Shown: positions 12,018 to 26,878 of the stretch, in pieces
How the letters are laid out: each line of letters opens with the position of its first letter
Position numbering within the stretch: position 1 is the stretch's first letter
Origin: Mactra quadrangularis
Taxonomy: Eukaryota; Mollusca; Bivalvia; Venerida; Mactridae
NCBI GenBank assembly: GCA_025267735.1
Contig: CM046303.1
Location: 46,513,380-46,577,379 of the forward strand
DNA length: 64,000 nucleotides
Reading direction: 5' to 3'
Made by a program: the position numbers and the translations under genes
The notes under the pieces: model-generated
Told to the model about the DNA's origin: nothing
Database searches by the model: none
The model's input: only the letters and a program-made list of their open reading frames with translations

Positions 12018-15000
12018 CAAGTGAGTTACTTCCTGATGTCAAGTCTACCTATAATATAGTACATGTATTTGAATTGCATTTCCTGAACACTTCCTAATTT
12101 ATATAATTACACTTAGGCATAATAAGCTACCTGTATTTACCTGTACTCTATACAATCATGGACATGTATTAATTTACGTAATGTAGTTTTTTTTCGATAT
12201 TTTGTTTTATCCTTTACTGTGTTAATATATTTGTTTAACAACTTATGCATTATTTCAATTTGTTTACCAAGCAACTGAATTCATGTCAAAGAGAATAAAA
12301 ATGATTCACATTCTTAATCTTACATTTTCATAAAAAGCCTCAATTCACTTTTAACTGACACATAAAAACGTCACATTTCTATAAATTGTGACAACATGTG
12401 GCTATTCACCACCTTTACTGTATTTCACAGTCTTACAATAATCGCTGCATAGATTATCCTTTCTATGAAGCACTGGTCTTCTTCGACCTTACAATATCTC
12501 TCATTAAATCTCTAAAAACTATTTACAATACGACCTCCTTATAAGGGTCTCCTGAATGTGTCATTTTACTGAAAAATTCAGACTTTTGAAAATAAATCAA
12601 TCTTTAACCCTTATCTACTGCATCGCTGCTAGGCAAATTTAAATTACTTTAACACAAAATCGTCAAGTTTTCATTTCATTTTACATTTTTTTTTGAGTTA
12701 GCTTTTTTCGCAAGTGAATATGCCTATTATTACTGTACTTTATTTTCACGGACTCGCGTTACTTTTAACTTCCGTTTAGTTAAGACAATTTGATTGCTTG
12801 AACGCGTAATTTCTATAATATCTTAATTTTCAATATAATCACTACAATAACTTGAAATTTCTCTAACACAATATGCTCTCGTATCTAGCTACATATAATA
12901 AGTCATTTGCAATGAATTTTATACTTCCAAAATTAAAGTTTTAACAGCTAATGTATACTTCAAATCGCTCCTCAATCATGATCAATACTGGTTAATATAA
13001 TGGAAAGAATCGACTATTCTCTCCCTAGACACTTTAAATTTCAAATAAATAGCAGACAACAGTTTTCTGCTCATGGGCTTATCCCGTAATCTACAACAAC
13101 TTATTGCATTTATACTTATGCAATCTTGGCGTATACAGACCGTTATTCTAATTATGCGACTTTTATCGCAACATAAATCTCTTAGTCCTTTTCTTAATCG
13201 CAGGACCCTTAAATCTCCTTATACAACAAAAGTATCATTAATCTATATATTACCAGAATTTAACATGAATAGATTCACGCTTAAAATTGGTATACAACCA
13301 ACATTTATGTAACATTTTATCTTCGATTTTTATGTATTTCCTATTTTATGCGAACTTTTTAATACGACAATTTAACCTCACAGCGTAAATGATTATTCAT
13401 TGCGTATTTTTATATTTAAATTGATTTAATGAAAAAAAATCAAGCATTAAATTTATAGACTACCTTAAATCATTTCAATCATTTTTAGATCCTATTTTAA
13501 GCTATCATTTCTAACCAAGATTACAAAAATTTATTTGTCAGACTTACTTAATATAGCGTTGTCCCGTCTTGTGTTCCTGGTACCAGATAGTTTTCCCATT
13601 CCCTCAGTTTTTGCGTTGTTGTAACCATAGTTCATATTTCTGCGTTGTTTGACCAAAGTTGAAAATATCTGTATTGTTCCAATCCACATTCTGCGTTGTT
13701 TAAACCAAAGTTGATGACTTCTGTGTTGTAAACCAATATTCTGCGTTGTTTCAACTCCAAAGATTCGTCCTTGGTCACGAGCACCAAATCAATCAAGTGT
13801 GGCGTAGCGGATGCTACGGATTATTACGTTGCCACACTGATGTGTGAATCATGTGTTTGGTACACAAACACCAACATAAATACTTGAGATATAGTTTATA
13901 ACAACACAAGTTTGTATATGACGTTTAATATTGGTCCGTGATCGTTATTGTTTACAAACATACTTAGTAAAGTTCTAAATCTAATATCATAACTTATAAG
14001 TCCAGATTCAAAGCAATGTTCCTAACTTGTATGTTCGAGCCGCTAATAGGCTCGAACCTCATAATAATTATATATCCTAAAATTGCATGTTTCTCGCTGC
14101 GTTTCAAAATGCTAACTAACAAGCAACAATATCAACTCACAACTTGACCATCTGTCAAATGTATGTATGTACTCTAGATATGTCTATATGATTAATTAGA
14201 CATGTTTAGGATTGCCCATTATGCGACACCATTATGCGACAATACCTCATTTGCTTTTAAAAATTTTACATGAACATTTTAATGTTTATGCAAAATTAAA
14301 GTTTAAGATAGAGATTGCATTGAATACTGGACAATCTGTGAAAGACAAATAATGCAATATTCATTATGATAAACAATCAACAGTATCAGTTCTTTTATCT
14401 AAAAAAATAAAAAATAACATTCAACAAATCTATACATACATGTATATGCAAACAATGTTACACAATTGCATATTTACTTAAATGTTTATCTCTTACTTAA
14501 AAACTTGTAATTGTCACTTCTTAAAAATATTTGTATAATGTATAAGACTTGCTATTAATAAATGTTGTAGTTCTTATCAAAACTGAATAAAGTCACACAG
14601 CATCACAAGTAAGACTTCACGTGTTCTGTAGTAAACATCAAAATCTTCTAATACAGTCGTTCATGTTACTGTAATTGTCATGATCTTGTCATCTTCATTG
14701 TGTAGGTAACTGCTACTTTCTGACTGACAACAATAATTTCTTGTAATGTGATTAGTGTGATAGCTCTGAATTATGTCTTGACAGAATACACTATTTTTTT
14801 AATTGTTAACATCATTTTCGAACCGGTAATATTGGTGTAAATTTATTTGTACTTGTAAACTGTCATCTCTTATTAATTATGCCCTACAGCTGTCTACCCT
14901 TAAGTCTGCATTACTTATTAATCACTAACCGTATCCAAGTTCAAGCACATCGGTGCATTGCGATATTAAACTGTCAATAAGATGTCAACATAATACATCT

Positions 15001-15035
15001 TAATAACCTACTCAACATTATTTGTAGTACTTATA
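12018..15035. repeat. Array unit 5 (A variant in the 55-bp block)
   Basis: A 3018-bp copy with the same CCTCATAATAA variant as unit 4, near 14057. Sharing a variant between neighbours is the usual mark of local spread by unequal exchange. Confidence 0.95.
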
Positions 15036-18000
15036 CAAGTGAGTTACTTCCTGATGTCAAGTCTACCTATAATATAGTACATGTATTTGAATTGCATTTC
15101 CTGAACACTTCCTAATTTATATAATTACACTTAGGCATAATAAGCTACCTGTATTTACCTGTACTCTATACAATCATGGACATGTATTAATTTACGTAAT
15201 GTAGTTTTTTTTCGATATTTTGTTTTATCCTTTACTGTGTTAATATATTTGTTTAACAACTTATGCATTATTTCAATTTGTTTACCAAGCAACTGAATTC
15301 ATGTCAAAGAGAATAAAAATGATTCACATTCTTAATCTTACATTTTCATAAAAAGCCTCAATTCACTTTTAACTGACACATAAAAACGTCACATTTCTAT
15401 AAATTGTGACAACATGTGGCTATTCACCACCTTTACTGTATTTCACAGTCTTACAATAATCGCTGCATAGATTATCCTTTCTATGAAGCACTGGTCTTCT
15501 TCGACCTTACAATATCTCTCATTAAATCTCTAAAAACTATTTACAATACGACCTCCTTATAAGGGTCTCCTGAATGTGTCATTTTACTGAAAAATTCAGA
15601 CTTTTGAAAATAAATCAATCTTTAACCCTTATCTACTGCATCGCTGCTAGGCAAATTTAAATTACTTTAACACAAAATCGTCAAGTTTTCATTTCATTTT
15701 ACATTTTTTTTTTGAGTTAGCTTTTTTCGCAAGTGAATATGCCTATTATTACTGTACTTTATTTTCACGGACTCGCGTTACTTTTAACTTCCGTTTAGTT
15801 AAGACAATTTGATTGCTTGAACGCGTAATTTCTATAATATCTTAATTTTCAATATAATCACTACAATAACTTGAAATTTCTCTAACACAATATGCTCTCG
15901 TATCTAGCTACATATAATAAGTCATTTGCAATGAATTTTATACTTCCAAAATTAAAGTTTTAACAGCTAATGTATACTTCAAATCGCTCCTCAATCATGA
16001 TCAATACTGGTTAATATAATGGAAAGAATCGACTATTCTCTCCCTAGACACTTTAAATTTCAAATAAATAGCAGACAACAGTTTTCTGCTCATGGGCTTA
16101 TCCCGTAATCTACAACAACTTATTGCATTTATACTTATGCAATCTTGGCGTATACAGACCGTTATTCTAATTATGCGACTTTTATCGCAACATAAATCTC
16201 TTAGTCCTTTTCTTAATCGCAGGACCCTTAAATCTCCTTATACAACAAAAGTATCATTAATCTATATATTACCAGAATTTAACATGAATAGATTCACGCT
16301 TAAAATTGGTATACAACCAACATTTATGTAACATTTTATCTTCGATTTTTATGTATTTCCTATTTTATGCGAACTTTTTAATACGACAATTTAACCTCAC
16401 AGCGTAAATGATTATTCATTGCGTATTTTTATATTTAAATTGATTTAATGAAAAAAAATCAAGCATTAAATTTATAGACTACCTTAAATCATTTCAATCA
16501 TTTTTAGATCCTATTTTAAGCTATCATTTCTAACCAAGATTACAAAAATTTATTTGTCAGACTTACTTAATATAGCGTTGTCCCGTCTTGTGTTCCTGGT
16601 ACCAGATAGTTTTCCCATTCCCTCAGTTTTTGCGTTGTTGTAACCATAGTTCATATTTCTGCGTTGTTTGACCAAAGTTGAAAATATCTGTATTGTTCCA
16701 ATCCACATTCTGCGTTGTTTAAACCAAAGTTGATGACTTCTGTGTTGTAAACCAATATTCTGCGTTGTTTCAACTCCAAAGATTCGTCCTTGGTCACGAG
16801 CACCAAATCAATCAAGTGTGGCGTAGCGGATGCTACGGATTATTACGTTGCCACACTGATGTGTGAATCATGTGTTTGGTACACAAACACCAACATAAAT
16901 ACTTGAGATATAGTTTATAACAACACAAGTTTGTATATGACGTTTAATATTGGTCCGTGATCGTTATTGTTTACAAACATACTTAGTAAAGTTCTAAATC
17001 TAATATCATAACTTATAAGTCCAGATTCAAAGCAATGTTCCTAACTTGTATGTTCGAGCCGCTAATAGGCTCGAACCTCTTAATAATTATATATCCTAAA
17101 ATTGCATGTTTCTCGCTGCGTTTCAAAATGCTAACTAACAAGCAACAATATCAACTCACAACTTGACCATCTGTCAAATGTATGTATGTACTCTAGATAT
17201 GTCTATATGATTAATTAGACATGTTTAGGATTGCCCATTATGCGACACCATTATGCGACAATACCTCATTTGCTTTTAAAAATTTTACATGAACATTTTA
17301 ATGTTTATGCAAAATTAAAGTTTAAGATAGAGATTGCATTGAATACTGGACAATCTGTGAAAGACAAATAATGCAATATTCATTATGATAAACAATCAAC
17401 AGTATCAGTTCTTTTATCTAAAAAAATAAAAAATAACATTCAACAAATCTATACATACATGTATATGCAAACAATGTTACACAATTGCATATTTACTTAA
17501 ATGTTTATCTCTTACTTAAAAACTTGTAATTGTCACTTCTTAAAAATATTTGTATAATGTATAAGACTTGCTATTAATAAATGTTGTAGTTCTTATCAAA
17601 ACTGAATAAAGTCACACAGCATCACAAGTAAGACTTCACGTGTTCTGTAGTAAACATCAAAATCTTCTAATACAGTCGTTCATGTTACTGTAATTGTCAT
17701 GATCTTGTCATCTTCATTGTGTAGGTAACTGCTACTTTCTGACTGACAACAATAATTTCTTGTAATGTGATTAGTGTGATAGCTCTGAATTATGTCTTGA
17801 CAGAATACACTATTTTTTTAATTGTTAACATCATTTTCGAACCGGTAATATTGGTGTAAATTTATTTGTACTTGTAAACTGTCATCTCTTATTAATTATG
17901 CCCTACAGCTGTCTACCCTTAAGTCTGCATTACTTATTAATCACTAACCGTATCCAAGTTCAAGCACATCGGTGCATTGCGATATTAAACTGTCAATAAG

Positions 18001-18054
18001 ATGTCAACATAATACATCTTAATAACCTACTCAACATTATTTGTAGTACTTATA
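15036..18054. repeat. Array unit 6 (extra T in a T-run)
   Basis: A 3019-bp copy; the extra base is one more T in the homopolymer before GAGTTAGC, near 15703-15713. Confidence 0.95.
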
Positions 18055-21000
18055 CAAGTGAGTTACTTCCTGATGTCAAGTCTACCTATAATATAGTACA
18101 TGTATTTGAATTGCATTTCCTGAACACTTCCTAATTTATATAATTACACTTAGGCATAATAAGCTACCTGTATTTACCTGTACTCTATACAATCATGGAC
18201 ATGTATTAATTTACGTAATGTAGTTTTTTTTCGATATTTTGTTTTATCCTTTACTGTGTTAATATATTTGTTTAACAACTTATGCATTATTTCAATTTGT
18301 TTACCAAGCAACTGAATTCATGTCAAAGAGAATAAAAATGATTCACATTCTTAATCTTACATTTTCATAAAAAGCCTCAATTCACTTTTAACTGACACAT
18401 AAAAACGTCACATTTCTATAAATTGTGACAACATGTGGCTATTCACCACCTTTACTGTATTTCACAGTCTTACAATAATCGCTGCATAGATTATCCTTTC
18501 TATGAAGCACTGGTCTTCTTCGACCTTACAATATCTCTCATTAAATCTCTAAAAACTATTTACAATACGACCTCCTTATAAGGGTCTCCTGAATGTGTCA
18601 TTTTACTGAAAAATTCAGACTTTTGAAAATAAATCAATCTTTAACCCTTATCTACTGCATCGCTGCTAGGCAAATTTAAATTACTTTAACACAAAATCGT
18701 CAAGTTTTCATTTCATTTTACATTTTTTTTTGAGTTAGCTTTTTTCGCAAGTGAATATGCCTATTATTACTGTACTTTATTTTCACGGACTCGCGTTACT
18801 TTTAACTTCCGTTTAGTTAAGACAATTTGATTGCTTGAACGCGTAATTTCTATAATATCTTAATTTTCAATATAATCACTACAATAACTTGAAATTTCTC
18901 TAACACAATATGCTCTCGTATCTAGCTACATATAATAAGTCATTTGCAATGAATTTTATACTTCCAAAATTAAAGTTTTAACAGCTAATGTATACTTCAA
19001 ATCGCTCCTCAATCATGATCAATACTGGTTAATATAATGGAAAGAATCGACTATTCTCTCCCTAGACACTTTAAATTTCAAATAAATAGCAGACAACAGT
19101 TTTCTGCTCATGGGCTTATCCCGTAATCTACAACAACTTATTGCATTTATACTTATGCAATCTTGGCGTATACAGACCGTTATTCTAATTATGCGACTTT
19201 TATCGCAACATAAATCTCTTAGTCCTTTTCTTAATCGCAGGACCCTTAAATCTCCTTATACAACAAAAGTATCATTAATCTATATATTACCAGAATTTAA
19301 CATGAATAGATTCACGCTTAAAATTGGTATACAACCAACATTTATGTAACATTTTATCTTCGATTTTTATGTATTTCCTATTTTATGCGAACTTTTTAAT
19401 ACGACAATTTAACCTCACAGCGTAAATGATTATTCATTGCGTATTTTTATATTTAAATTGATTTAATGAAAAAAAATCAAGCATTAAATTTATAGACTAC
19501 CTTAAATCATTTCAATCATTTTTAGATCCTATTTTAAGCTATCATTTCTAACCAAGATTACAAAAATTTATTTGTCAGACTTACTTAATATAGCGTTGTC
19601 CCGTCTTGTGTTCCTGGTACCAGATAGTTTTCCCATTCCCTCAGTTTTTGCGTTGTTGTAACCATAGTTCATATTTCTGCGTTGTTTGACCAAAGTTGAA
19701 AATATCTGTATTGTTCCAATCCACATTCTGCGTTGTTTAAACCAAAGTTGATGACTTCTGTGTTGTAAACCAATATTCTGCGTTGTTTCAACTCCAAAGA
19801 TTCGTCCTTGGTCACGAGCACCAAATCAATCAAGTGTGGCGTAGCGGATGCTACGGATTTTTACGTTGCCACACTGATGTGTGAATCATGTGTTTGGTAC
19901 ACAAACACCAACATAAATACTTGAGATATAGTTTATAACAACACAAGTTTGTATATGACGTTTAATATTGGTCCGTGATCGTTATTGTTTACAAACATAC
20001 TTAGTAAAGTTCTAAATCTAATATCATAACTTATAAGTCCAGATTCAAAGCAATGTTCCTAACTTGTATGTTCGAGCCGCTAATAGGCTCGAACCTCTTA
20101 ATAATTATATATCCTAAAATTGCATGTTTCTCGCTGCGTTTCAAAATGCTAACTAACAAGCAACAATATCAACTCACAACTTGACCATCTGTCAAATGTA
20201 TGTATGTACTCTAGATATGTCTATATGATTAATTAGACATGTTTAGGATTGCCCATTATGCGACACCATTATGCGACAATACCTCATTTGCTTTTAAAAA
20301 TTTTACATGAACATTTTAATGTTTATGCAAAATTAAAGTTTAAGATAGAGATTGCATTGAATACTGGACAATCTGTGAAAGACAAATAATGCAATATTCA
20401 TTATGATAAACAATCAACAGTATCAGTTCTTTTATCTAAAAAAATAAAAAATAACATTCAACAAATCTATACATACATGTATATGCAAACAATGTTACAC
20501 AATTGCATATTTACTTAAATGTTTATCTCTTACTTAAAAACTTGTAATTGTCACTTCTTAAAAATATTTGTATAATGTATAAGACTTGCTATTAATAAAT
20601 GTTGTAGTTCTTATCAAAACTGAATAAAGTCACACAGCATCACAAGTAAGACTTCACGTGTTCTGTAGTAAACATCAAAATCTTCTAATACAGTCGTTCA
20701 TGTTACTGTAATTGTCATGATCTTGTCATCTTCATTGTGTAGGTAACTGCTACTTTCTGACTGACAACAATAATTTCTTGTAATGTGATTAGTGTGATAG
20801 CTCTGAATTATGTCTTGACAGAATACACTATTTTTTTAATTGTTAACATCATTTTCGAACCGGTAATATTGGTGTAAATTTATTTGTACTTGTAAACTGT
20901 CATCTCTTATTAATTATGCCCTACAGCTGTCTACCCTTAAGTCTGCATTACTTATTAATCACTAACCGTATCCAAGTTCAAGCACATCGGTGCATTGCGA

Positions 21001-21072
21001 TATTAAACTGTCAATAAGATGTCAACATAATACATCTTAATAACCTACTCAACATTATTTGTAGTACTTATA
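18055..21072. repeat. Array unit 7 (T variant in the large hairpin)
   Basis: A 3018-bp copy with GGATTTTTACG near 19860 instead of GGATTATTACG. The change sits in a loop of the hairpin block, so pairing of the stems is kept. Unit 9 shares it, but unit 8 between them does not. Confidence 0.95.
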
Positions 21073-24000
21073 CAAGTGAGTTACTTCCTGATGTCAAGTC
21101 TACCTATAATATAGTACATGTATTTGAATTGCATTTCCTGAACACTTCCTAATTTATATAATTACACTTAGGCATAATAAGCTACCTGTATTTACCTGTA
21201 CTCTATACAATCATGGACATGTATTAATTTACGTAATGTAGTTTTTTTTCGATATTTTGTTTTATCCTTTACTGTGTTAATATATTTGTTTAACAACTTA
21301 TGCATTATTTCAATTTGTTTACCAAGCAACTGAATTCATGTCAAAGAGAATAAAAATGATTCACATTCTTAATCTTACATTTTCATAAAAAGCCTCAATT
21401 CACTTTTAACTGACACATAAAAACGTCACATTTCTATAAATTGTGACAACATGTGGCTATTCACCACCTTTACTGTATTTCACAGTCTTACAATAATCGC
21501 TGCATAGATTATCCTTTCTATGAAGCACTGGTCTTCTTCGACCTTACAATATCTCTCATTAAATCTCTAAAAACTATTTACAATACGACCTCCTTATAAG
21601 GGTCTCCTGAATGTGTCATTTTACTGAAAAATTCAGACTTTTGAAAATAAATCAATCTTTAACCCTTATCTACTGCATCGCTGCTAGGCAAATTTAAATT
21701 ACTTTAACACAAAATCGTCAAGTTTTCATTTCATTTTACATTTTTTTTTGAGTTAGCTTTTTTCGCAAGTGAATATGCCTATTATTACTGTACTTTATTT
21801 TCACGGACTCGCGTTACTTTTAACTTCCGTTTAGTTAAGACAATTTGATTGCTTGAACGCGTAATTTCTATAATATCTTAATTTTCAATATAATCACTAC
21901 AATAACTTGAAATTTCTCTAACACAATATGCTCTCGTATCTAGCTACATATAATAAGTCATTTGCAATGAATTTTATACTTCCAAAATTAAAGTTTTAAC
22001 AGCTAATGTATACTTCAAATCGCTCCTCAATCATGATCAATACTGGTTAATATAATGGAAAGAATCGACTATTCTCTCCCTAGACACTTTAAATTTCAAA
22101 TAAATAGCAGACAACAGTTTTCTGCTCATGGGCTTATCCCGTAATCTACAACAACTTATTGCATTTATACTTATGCAATCTTGGCGTATACAGACCGTTA
22201 TTCTAATTATGCGACTTTTATCGCAACATAAATCTCTTAGTCCTTTTCTTAATCGCAGGACCCTTAAATCTCCTTATACAACAAAAGTATCATTAATCTA
22301 TATATTACCAGAATTTAACATGAATAGATTCACGCTTAAAATTGGTATACAACCAACATTTATGTAACATTTTATCTTCGATTTTTATGTATTTCCTATT
22401 TTATGCGAACTTTTTAATACGACAATTTAACCTCACAGCGTAAATGATTATTCATTGCGTATTTTTATATTTAAATTGATTTAATGAAAAAAAATCAAGC
22501 ATTAAATTTATAGACTACCTTAAATCATTTCAATCATTTTTAGATCCTATTTTAAGCTATCATTTCTAACCAAGATTACAAAAATTTATTTGTCAGACTT
22601 ACTTAATATAGCGTTGTCCCGTCTTGTGTTCCTGGTACCAGATAGTTTTCCCATTCCCTCAGTTTTTGCGTTGTTGTAACCATAGTTCATATTTCTGCGT
22701 TGTTTGACCAAAGTTGAAAATATCTGTATTGTTCCAATCCACATTCTGCGTTGTTTAAACCAAAGTTGATGACTTCTGTGTTGTAAACCAATATTCTGCG
22801 TTGTTTCAACTCCAAAGATTCGTCCTTGGTCACGAGCACCAAATCAATCAAGTGTGGCGTAGCGGATGCTACGGATTATTACGTTGCCACACTGATGTGT
22901 GAATCATGTGTTTGGTACACAAACACCAACATAAATACTTGAGATATAGTTTATAACAACACAAGTTTGTATATGACGTTTAATATTGGTCCGTGATCGT
23001 TATTGTTTACAAACATACTTAGTAAAGTTCTAAATCTAATATCATAACTTATAAGTCCAGATTCAAAGCAATGTTCCTAACTTGTATGTTCGAGCCGCTA
23101 ATAGGCTCGAACCTCTTAATAATTATATATCCTAAAATTGCATGTTTCTCGCTGCGTTTCAAAATGCTAACTAACAAGCAACAATATCAACTCACAACTT
23201 GACCATCTGTCAAATGTATGTATGTACTCTAGATATGTCTATATGATTAATTAGACATGTTTAGGATTGCCCATTATGCGACACCATTATGCGACAATAC
23301 CTCATTTGCTTTTAAAAATTTTACATGAACATTTTAATGTTTATGCAAAATTAAAGTTTAAGATAGAGATTGCATTGAATACTGGACAATCTGTGAAAGA
23401 CAAATAATGCAATATTCATTATGATAAACAATCAACAGTATCAGTTCTTTTATCTAAAAAAATAAAAAATAACATTCAACAAATCTATACATACATGTAT
23501 ATGCAAACAATGTTACACAATTGCATATTTACTTAAATGTTTATCTCTTACTTAAAAACTTGTAATTGTCACTTCTTAAAAATATTTGTATAATGTATAA
23601 GACTTGCTATTAATAAATGTTGTAGTTCTTATCAAAACTGAATAAAGTCACACAGCATCACAAGTAAGACTTCACGTGTTCTGTAGTAAACATCAAAATC
23701 TTCTAATACAGTCGTTCATGTTACTGTAATTGTCATGATCTTGTCATCTTCATTGTGTAGGTAACTGCTACTTTCTGACTGACAACAATAATTTCTTGTA
23801 ATGTGATTAGTGTGATAGCTCTGAATTATGTCTTGACAGAATACACTATTTTTTTAATTGTTAACATCATTTTCGAACCGGTAATATTGGTGTAAATTTA
23901 TTTGTACTTGTAAACTGTCATCTCTTATTAATTATGCCCTACAGCTGTCTACCCTTAAGTCTGCATTACTTATTAATCACTAACCGTATCCAAGTTCAAG

Positions 24001-24090
24001 CACATCGGTGCATTGCGATATTAAACTGTCAATAAGATGTCAACATAATACATCTTAATAACCTACTCAACATTATTTGTAGTACTTATA
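21073..24090. repeat. Array unit 8 (consensus form)
   Basis: A 3018-bp copy with the consensus state at all sites that vary among the other copies. Confidence 0.95.
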
Positions 24091-26314
24091 CAAGTGAGTT
24101 ACTTCCTGATGTCAAGTCTACCTATAATATAGTACATGTATTTGAATTGCATTTCCTGAACACTTCCTAATTTATATAATTACACTTAGGCATAATAAGC
24201 TACCTGTATTTACCTGTACTCTATACAATCATGGACATGTATTAATTTACGTAATGTAGTTTTTTTTCGATATTTTGTTTTATCCTTTACTGTGTTAATA
24301 TATTTGTTTAACAACTTATGCATTATTTCAATTTGTTTACCAAGCAACTGAATTCATGTCAAAGAGAATAAAAATGATTCACATTCTTAATCTTACATTT
24401 TCATAAAAAGCCTCAATTCACTTTTAACTGACACATAAAAACGTCACATTTCTATAAATTGTGACAACATGTGGCTATTCACCACCTTTACTGTATTTCA
24501 CAGTCTTACAATAATCGCTGCATAGATTATCCTTTCTATGAAGCACTGGTCTTCTTCGACCTTACAATATCTCTCATTAAATCTCTAAAAACTATTTACA
24601 ATACGACCTCCTTATAAGGGTCTCCTGAATGTGTCATTTTACTGAAAAATTCAGACTTTTGAAAATAAATCAATCTTTAACCCTTATCTACTGCATCGCT
24701 GCTAGGCAAATTTAAATTACTTTAACACAAAATCGTCAAGTTTTCATTTCATTTTACATTTTTTTTTGAGTTAGCTTTTTTCGCAAGTGAATATGCCTAT
24801 TATTACTGTACTTTATTTTCACGGACTCGCGTTACTTTTAACTTCCGTTTAGTTAAGACAATTTGATTGCTTGAACGCGTAATTTCTATAATATCTTAAT
24901 TTTCAATATAATCACTACAATAACTTGAAATTTCTCTAACACAATATGCTCTCGTATCTAGCTACATATAATAAGTCATTTGCAATGAATTTTATACTTC
25001 CAAAATTAAAGTTTTAACAGCTAATGTATACTTCAAATCGCTCCTCAATCATGATCAATACTGGTTAATATAATGGAAAGAATCGACTATTCTCTCCCTA
25101 GACACTTTAAATTTCAAATAAATAGCAGACAACAGTTTTCTGCTCATGGGCTTATCCCGTAATCTACAACAACTTATTGCATTTATACTTATGCAATCTT
25201 GGCGTATACAGACCGTTATTCTAATTATGCGACTTTTATCGCAACATAAATCTCTTAGTCCTTTTCTTAATCGCAGGACCCTTAAATCTCCTTATACAAC
25301 AAAAGTATCATTAATCTATATATTACCAGAATTTAACATGAATAGATTCACGCTTAAAATTGGTATACAACCAACATTTATGTAACATTTTATCTTCGAT
25401 TTTTATGTATTTCCTATTTTATGCGAACTTTTTAATACGACAATTTAACCTCACAGCGTAAATGATTATTCATTGCGTATTTTTATATTTAAATTGATTT
25501 AATGAAAAAAAATCAAGCATTAAATTTATAGACTACCTTAAATCATTTCAATCATTTTTAGATCCTATTTTAAGCTATCATTTCTAACCAAGATTACAAA
25601 AATTTATTTGTCAGACTTACTTAATATAGCGTTGTCCCGTCTTGTGTTCCTGGTACCAGATAGTTTTCCCATTCCCTCAGTTTTTGCGTTGTTGTAACCA
25701 TAGTTCATATTTCTGCGTTGTTTGACCAAAGTTGAAAATATCTGTATTGTTCCAATCCACATTCTGCGTTGTTTAAACCAAAGTTGATGACTTCTGTGTT
25801 GTAAACCAATATTCTGCGTTGTTTCAACTCCAAAGATTCGTCCTTGGTCACGAGCACCAAATCAATCAAGTGTGGCGTAGCGGATGCTACGGATTTTTAC
25901 GTTGCCACACTGATGTGTGAATCATGTGTTTGGTACACAAACACCAACATAAATACTTGAGATATAGTTTATAACAACACAAGTTTGTATATGACGTTTA
26001 ATATTGGTCCGTGATCGTTATTGTTTACAAACATACTTAGTAAAGTTCTAAATCTAATATCATAACTTATAAGTCCAGATTCAAAGCAATGTTCCTAACT
26101 TGTATGTTCGAGCCGCTAATAGGCTCGAACCTCTTAATAATTATATATCCTAAAATTGCATGTTTCTCGCTGCGTTTCAAAATGCTAACTAACAAGCAAC
26201 AATATCAACTCACAACTTGACCATCTGTCAAATGTATGTATGTACTCTAGATATGTCTATATGATTAATTAGACATGTTTAGGATTGCCCATTATGCGAC
26301 ACCATTATGCGACA
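24091..26314. repeat. Array unit 9 (partial, end of array)
   Basis: A 2224-bp partial copy with GGATTTTTACG near 25895, like unit 7. Homology stops after ATTATGCGACA at 26314. The unit has a short direct repeat of CATTATGCGACA exactly there, so the break falls in or next to a small repeat. Confidence 0.95.
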
Positions 26315-26549
26315 CGTCGACGTAAGAAAAAATCAATTACCCGATTTTCAACTTAAAATTTCGACAATTAGTTCACGATCGACCCCCTGATTTTTTTCAT
26401 ATAAACATTGATATAGTCCAACAGAATTAACCTGAGCTTGACCTTTATGCAAGAAATAATACCTAGATAATTGATTTTAGCTTATTTTCCTCATTTTCCT
26501 CATTATAATCAAGATAGCCTCAATTTATTATTCTAATATTATTAATATT
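26315..26549. other. Spacer between the satellite array and the LINE fragment
   Basis: Single-copy AT-rich sequence in this window with no recognisable gene. A short CCTCATTTT direct repeat occurs near 26490-26505. The sequence just before 26550 is (ATT)-like and low in complexity. Confidence 0.5.
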
Positions 26550-26768
26550 ATGCTCCTCAGTTATTCAAACAGCACATACAACTTAAGATCCTCTGGTAGT
26601 ACTCAGCTGGCTGTTCCAAGAAATAGGACCAAGATAGCTGATAGGTCATTTCGTGTTGTTGGCCCAAAATGGTGGAACACTCTCCCACATGAACTAAAAT
26701 CCATATCAACAGAAGATAAATTCAGAAAAGATCTTAAAACTTATTTATTCTCTAAATTCCATAAATAA
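26550..26768 (+). pseudogene. LINE reverse-transcriptase C-terminal remnant
   Basis: Seventy-two codons end at TAA in 26766-26768. The peptide has the signature LRSS, LAVPRNRTK, DRSFRVVGPKWWNTLP and FRKDLKTYLF. This is the conserved C-terminal block that follows the thumb region in CR1/L2/Rex-like non-LTR retrotransposon proteins. The endonuclease and the polymerase motifs (including the catalytic Asp pair) lie 5' of the truncation and are absent, so this copy cannot make an enzyme. The ATG at the start is only a convenient first codon; the frame stays open further upstream into AT-rich DNA. It is flanked upstream by satellite DNA and downstream by the element's own 3' UTR. Confidence 0.82.
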
Positions 26769-26878
26769 TCATGATATGTTTTTAAACTGATTTTATTTCA
26801 TTAAATGTGTATTCTATGTGATTGTGAAGCGCAATCGAATATATAGACTATATAAATTTTTGCGCTATATAAATGGAC

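Larger units (their letters stand above)
1..26314. repeat. Tandem array of a ~3.02-kb non-coding satellite unit (about 8.7 copies)
   Basis: The same ~3018-bp sequence recurs head to tail, each copy beginning CAAGTGAGTTACTTCCTGAT, at 1, 2964, 5982, 9000, 12018, 15036, 18055, 21073 and 24091. Copies differ by only a handful of bases and a few small indels. The last copy stops about 2.2 kb into the unit, at the words ATTATGCGACA, and unrelated sequence begins at 26315. The left end is open, so the array continues outside the window. The unit is AT-rich, has no long reading frame and shows no 5S, tRNA, snRNA or histone gene. I read it as a large satellite or macrosatellite kept uniform by unequal exchange or recent amplification. 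An assembly expansion cannot be excluded from sequence alone. Confidence 0.97.
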
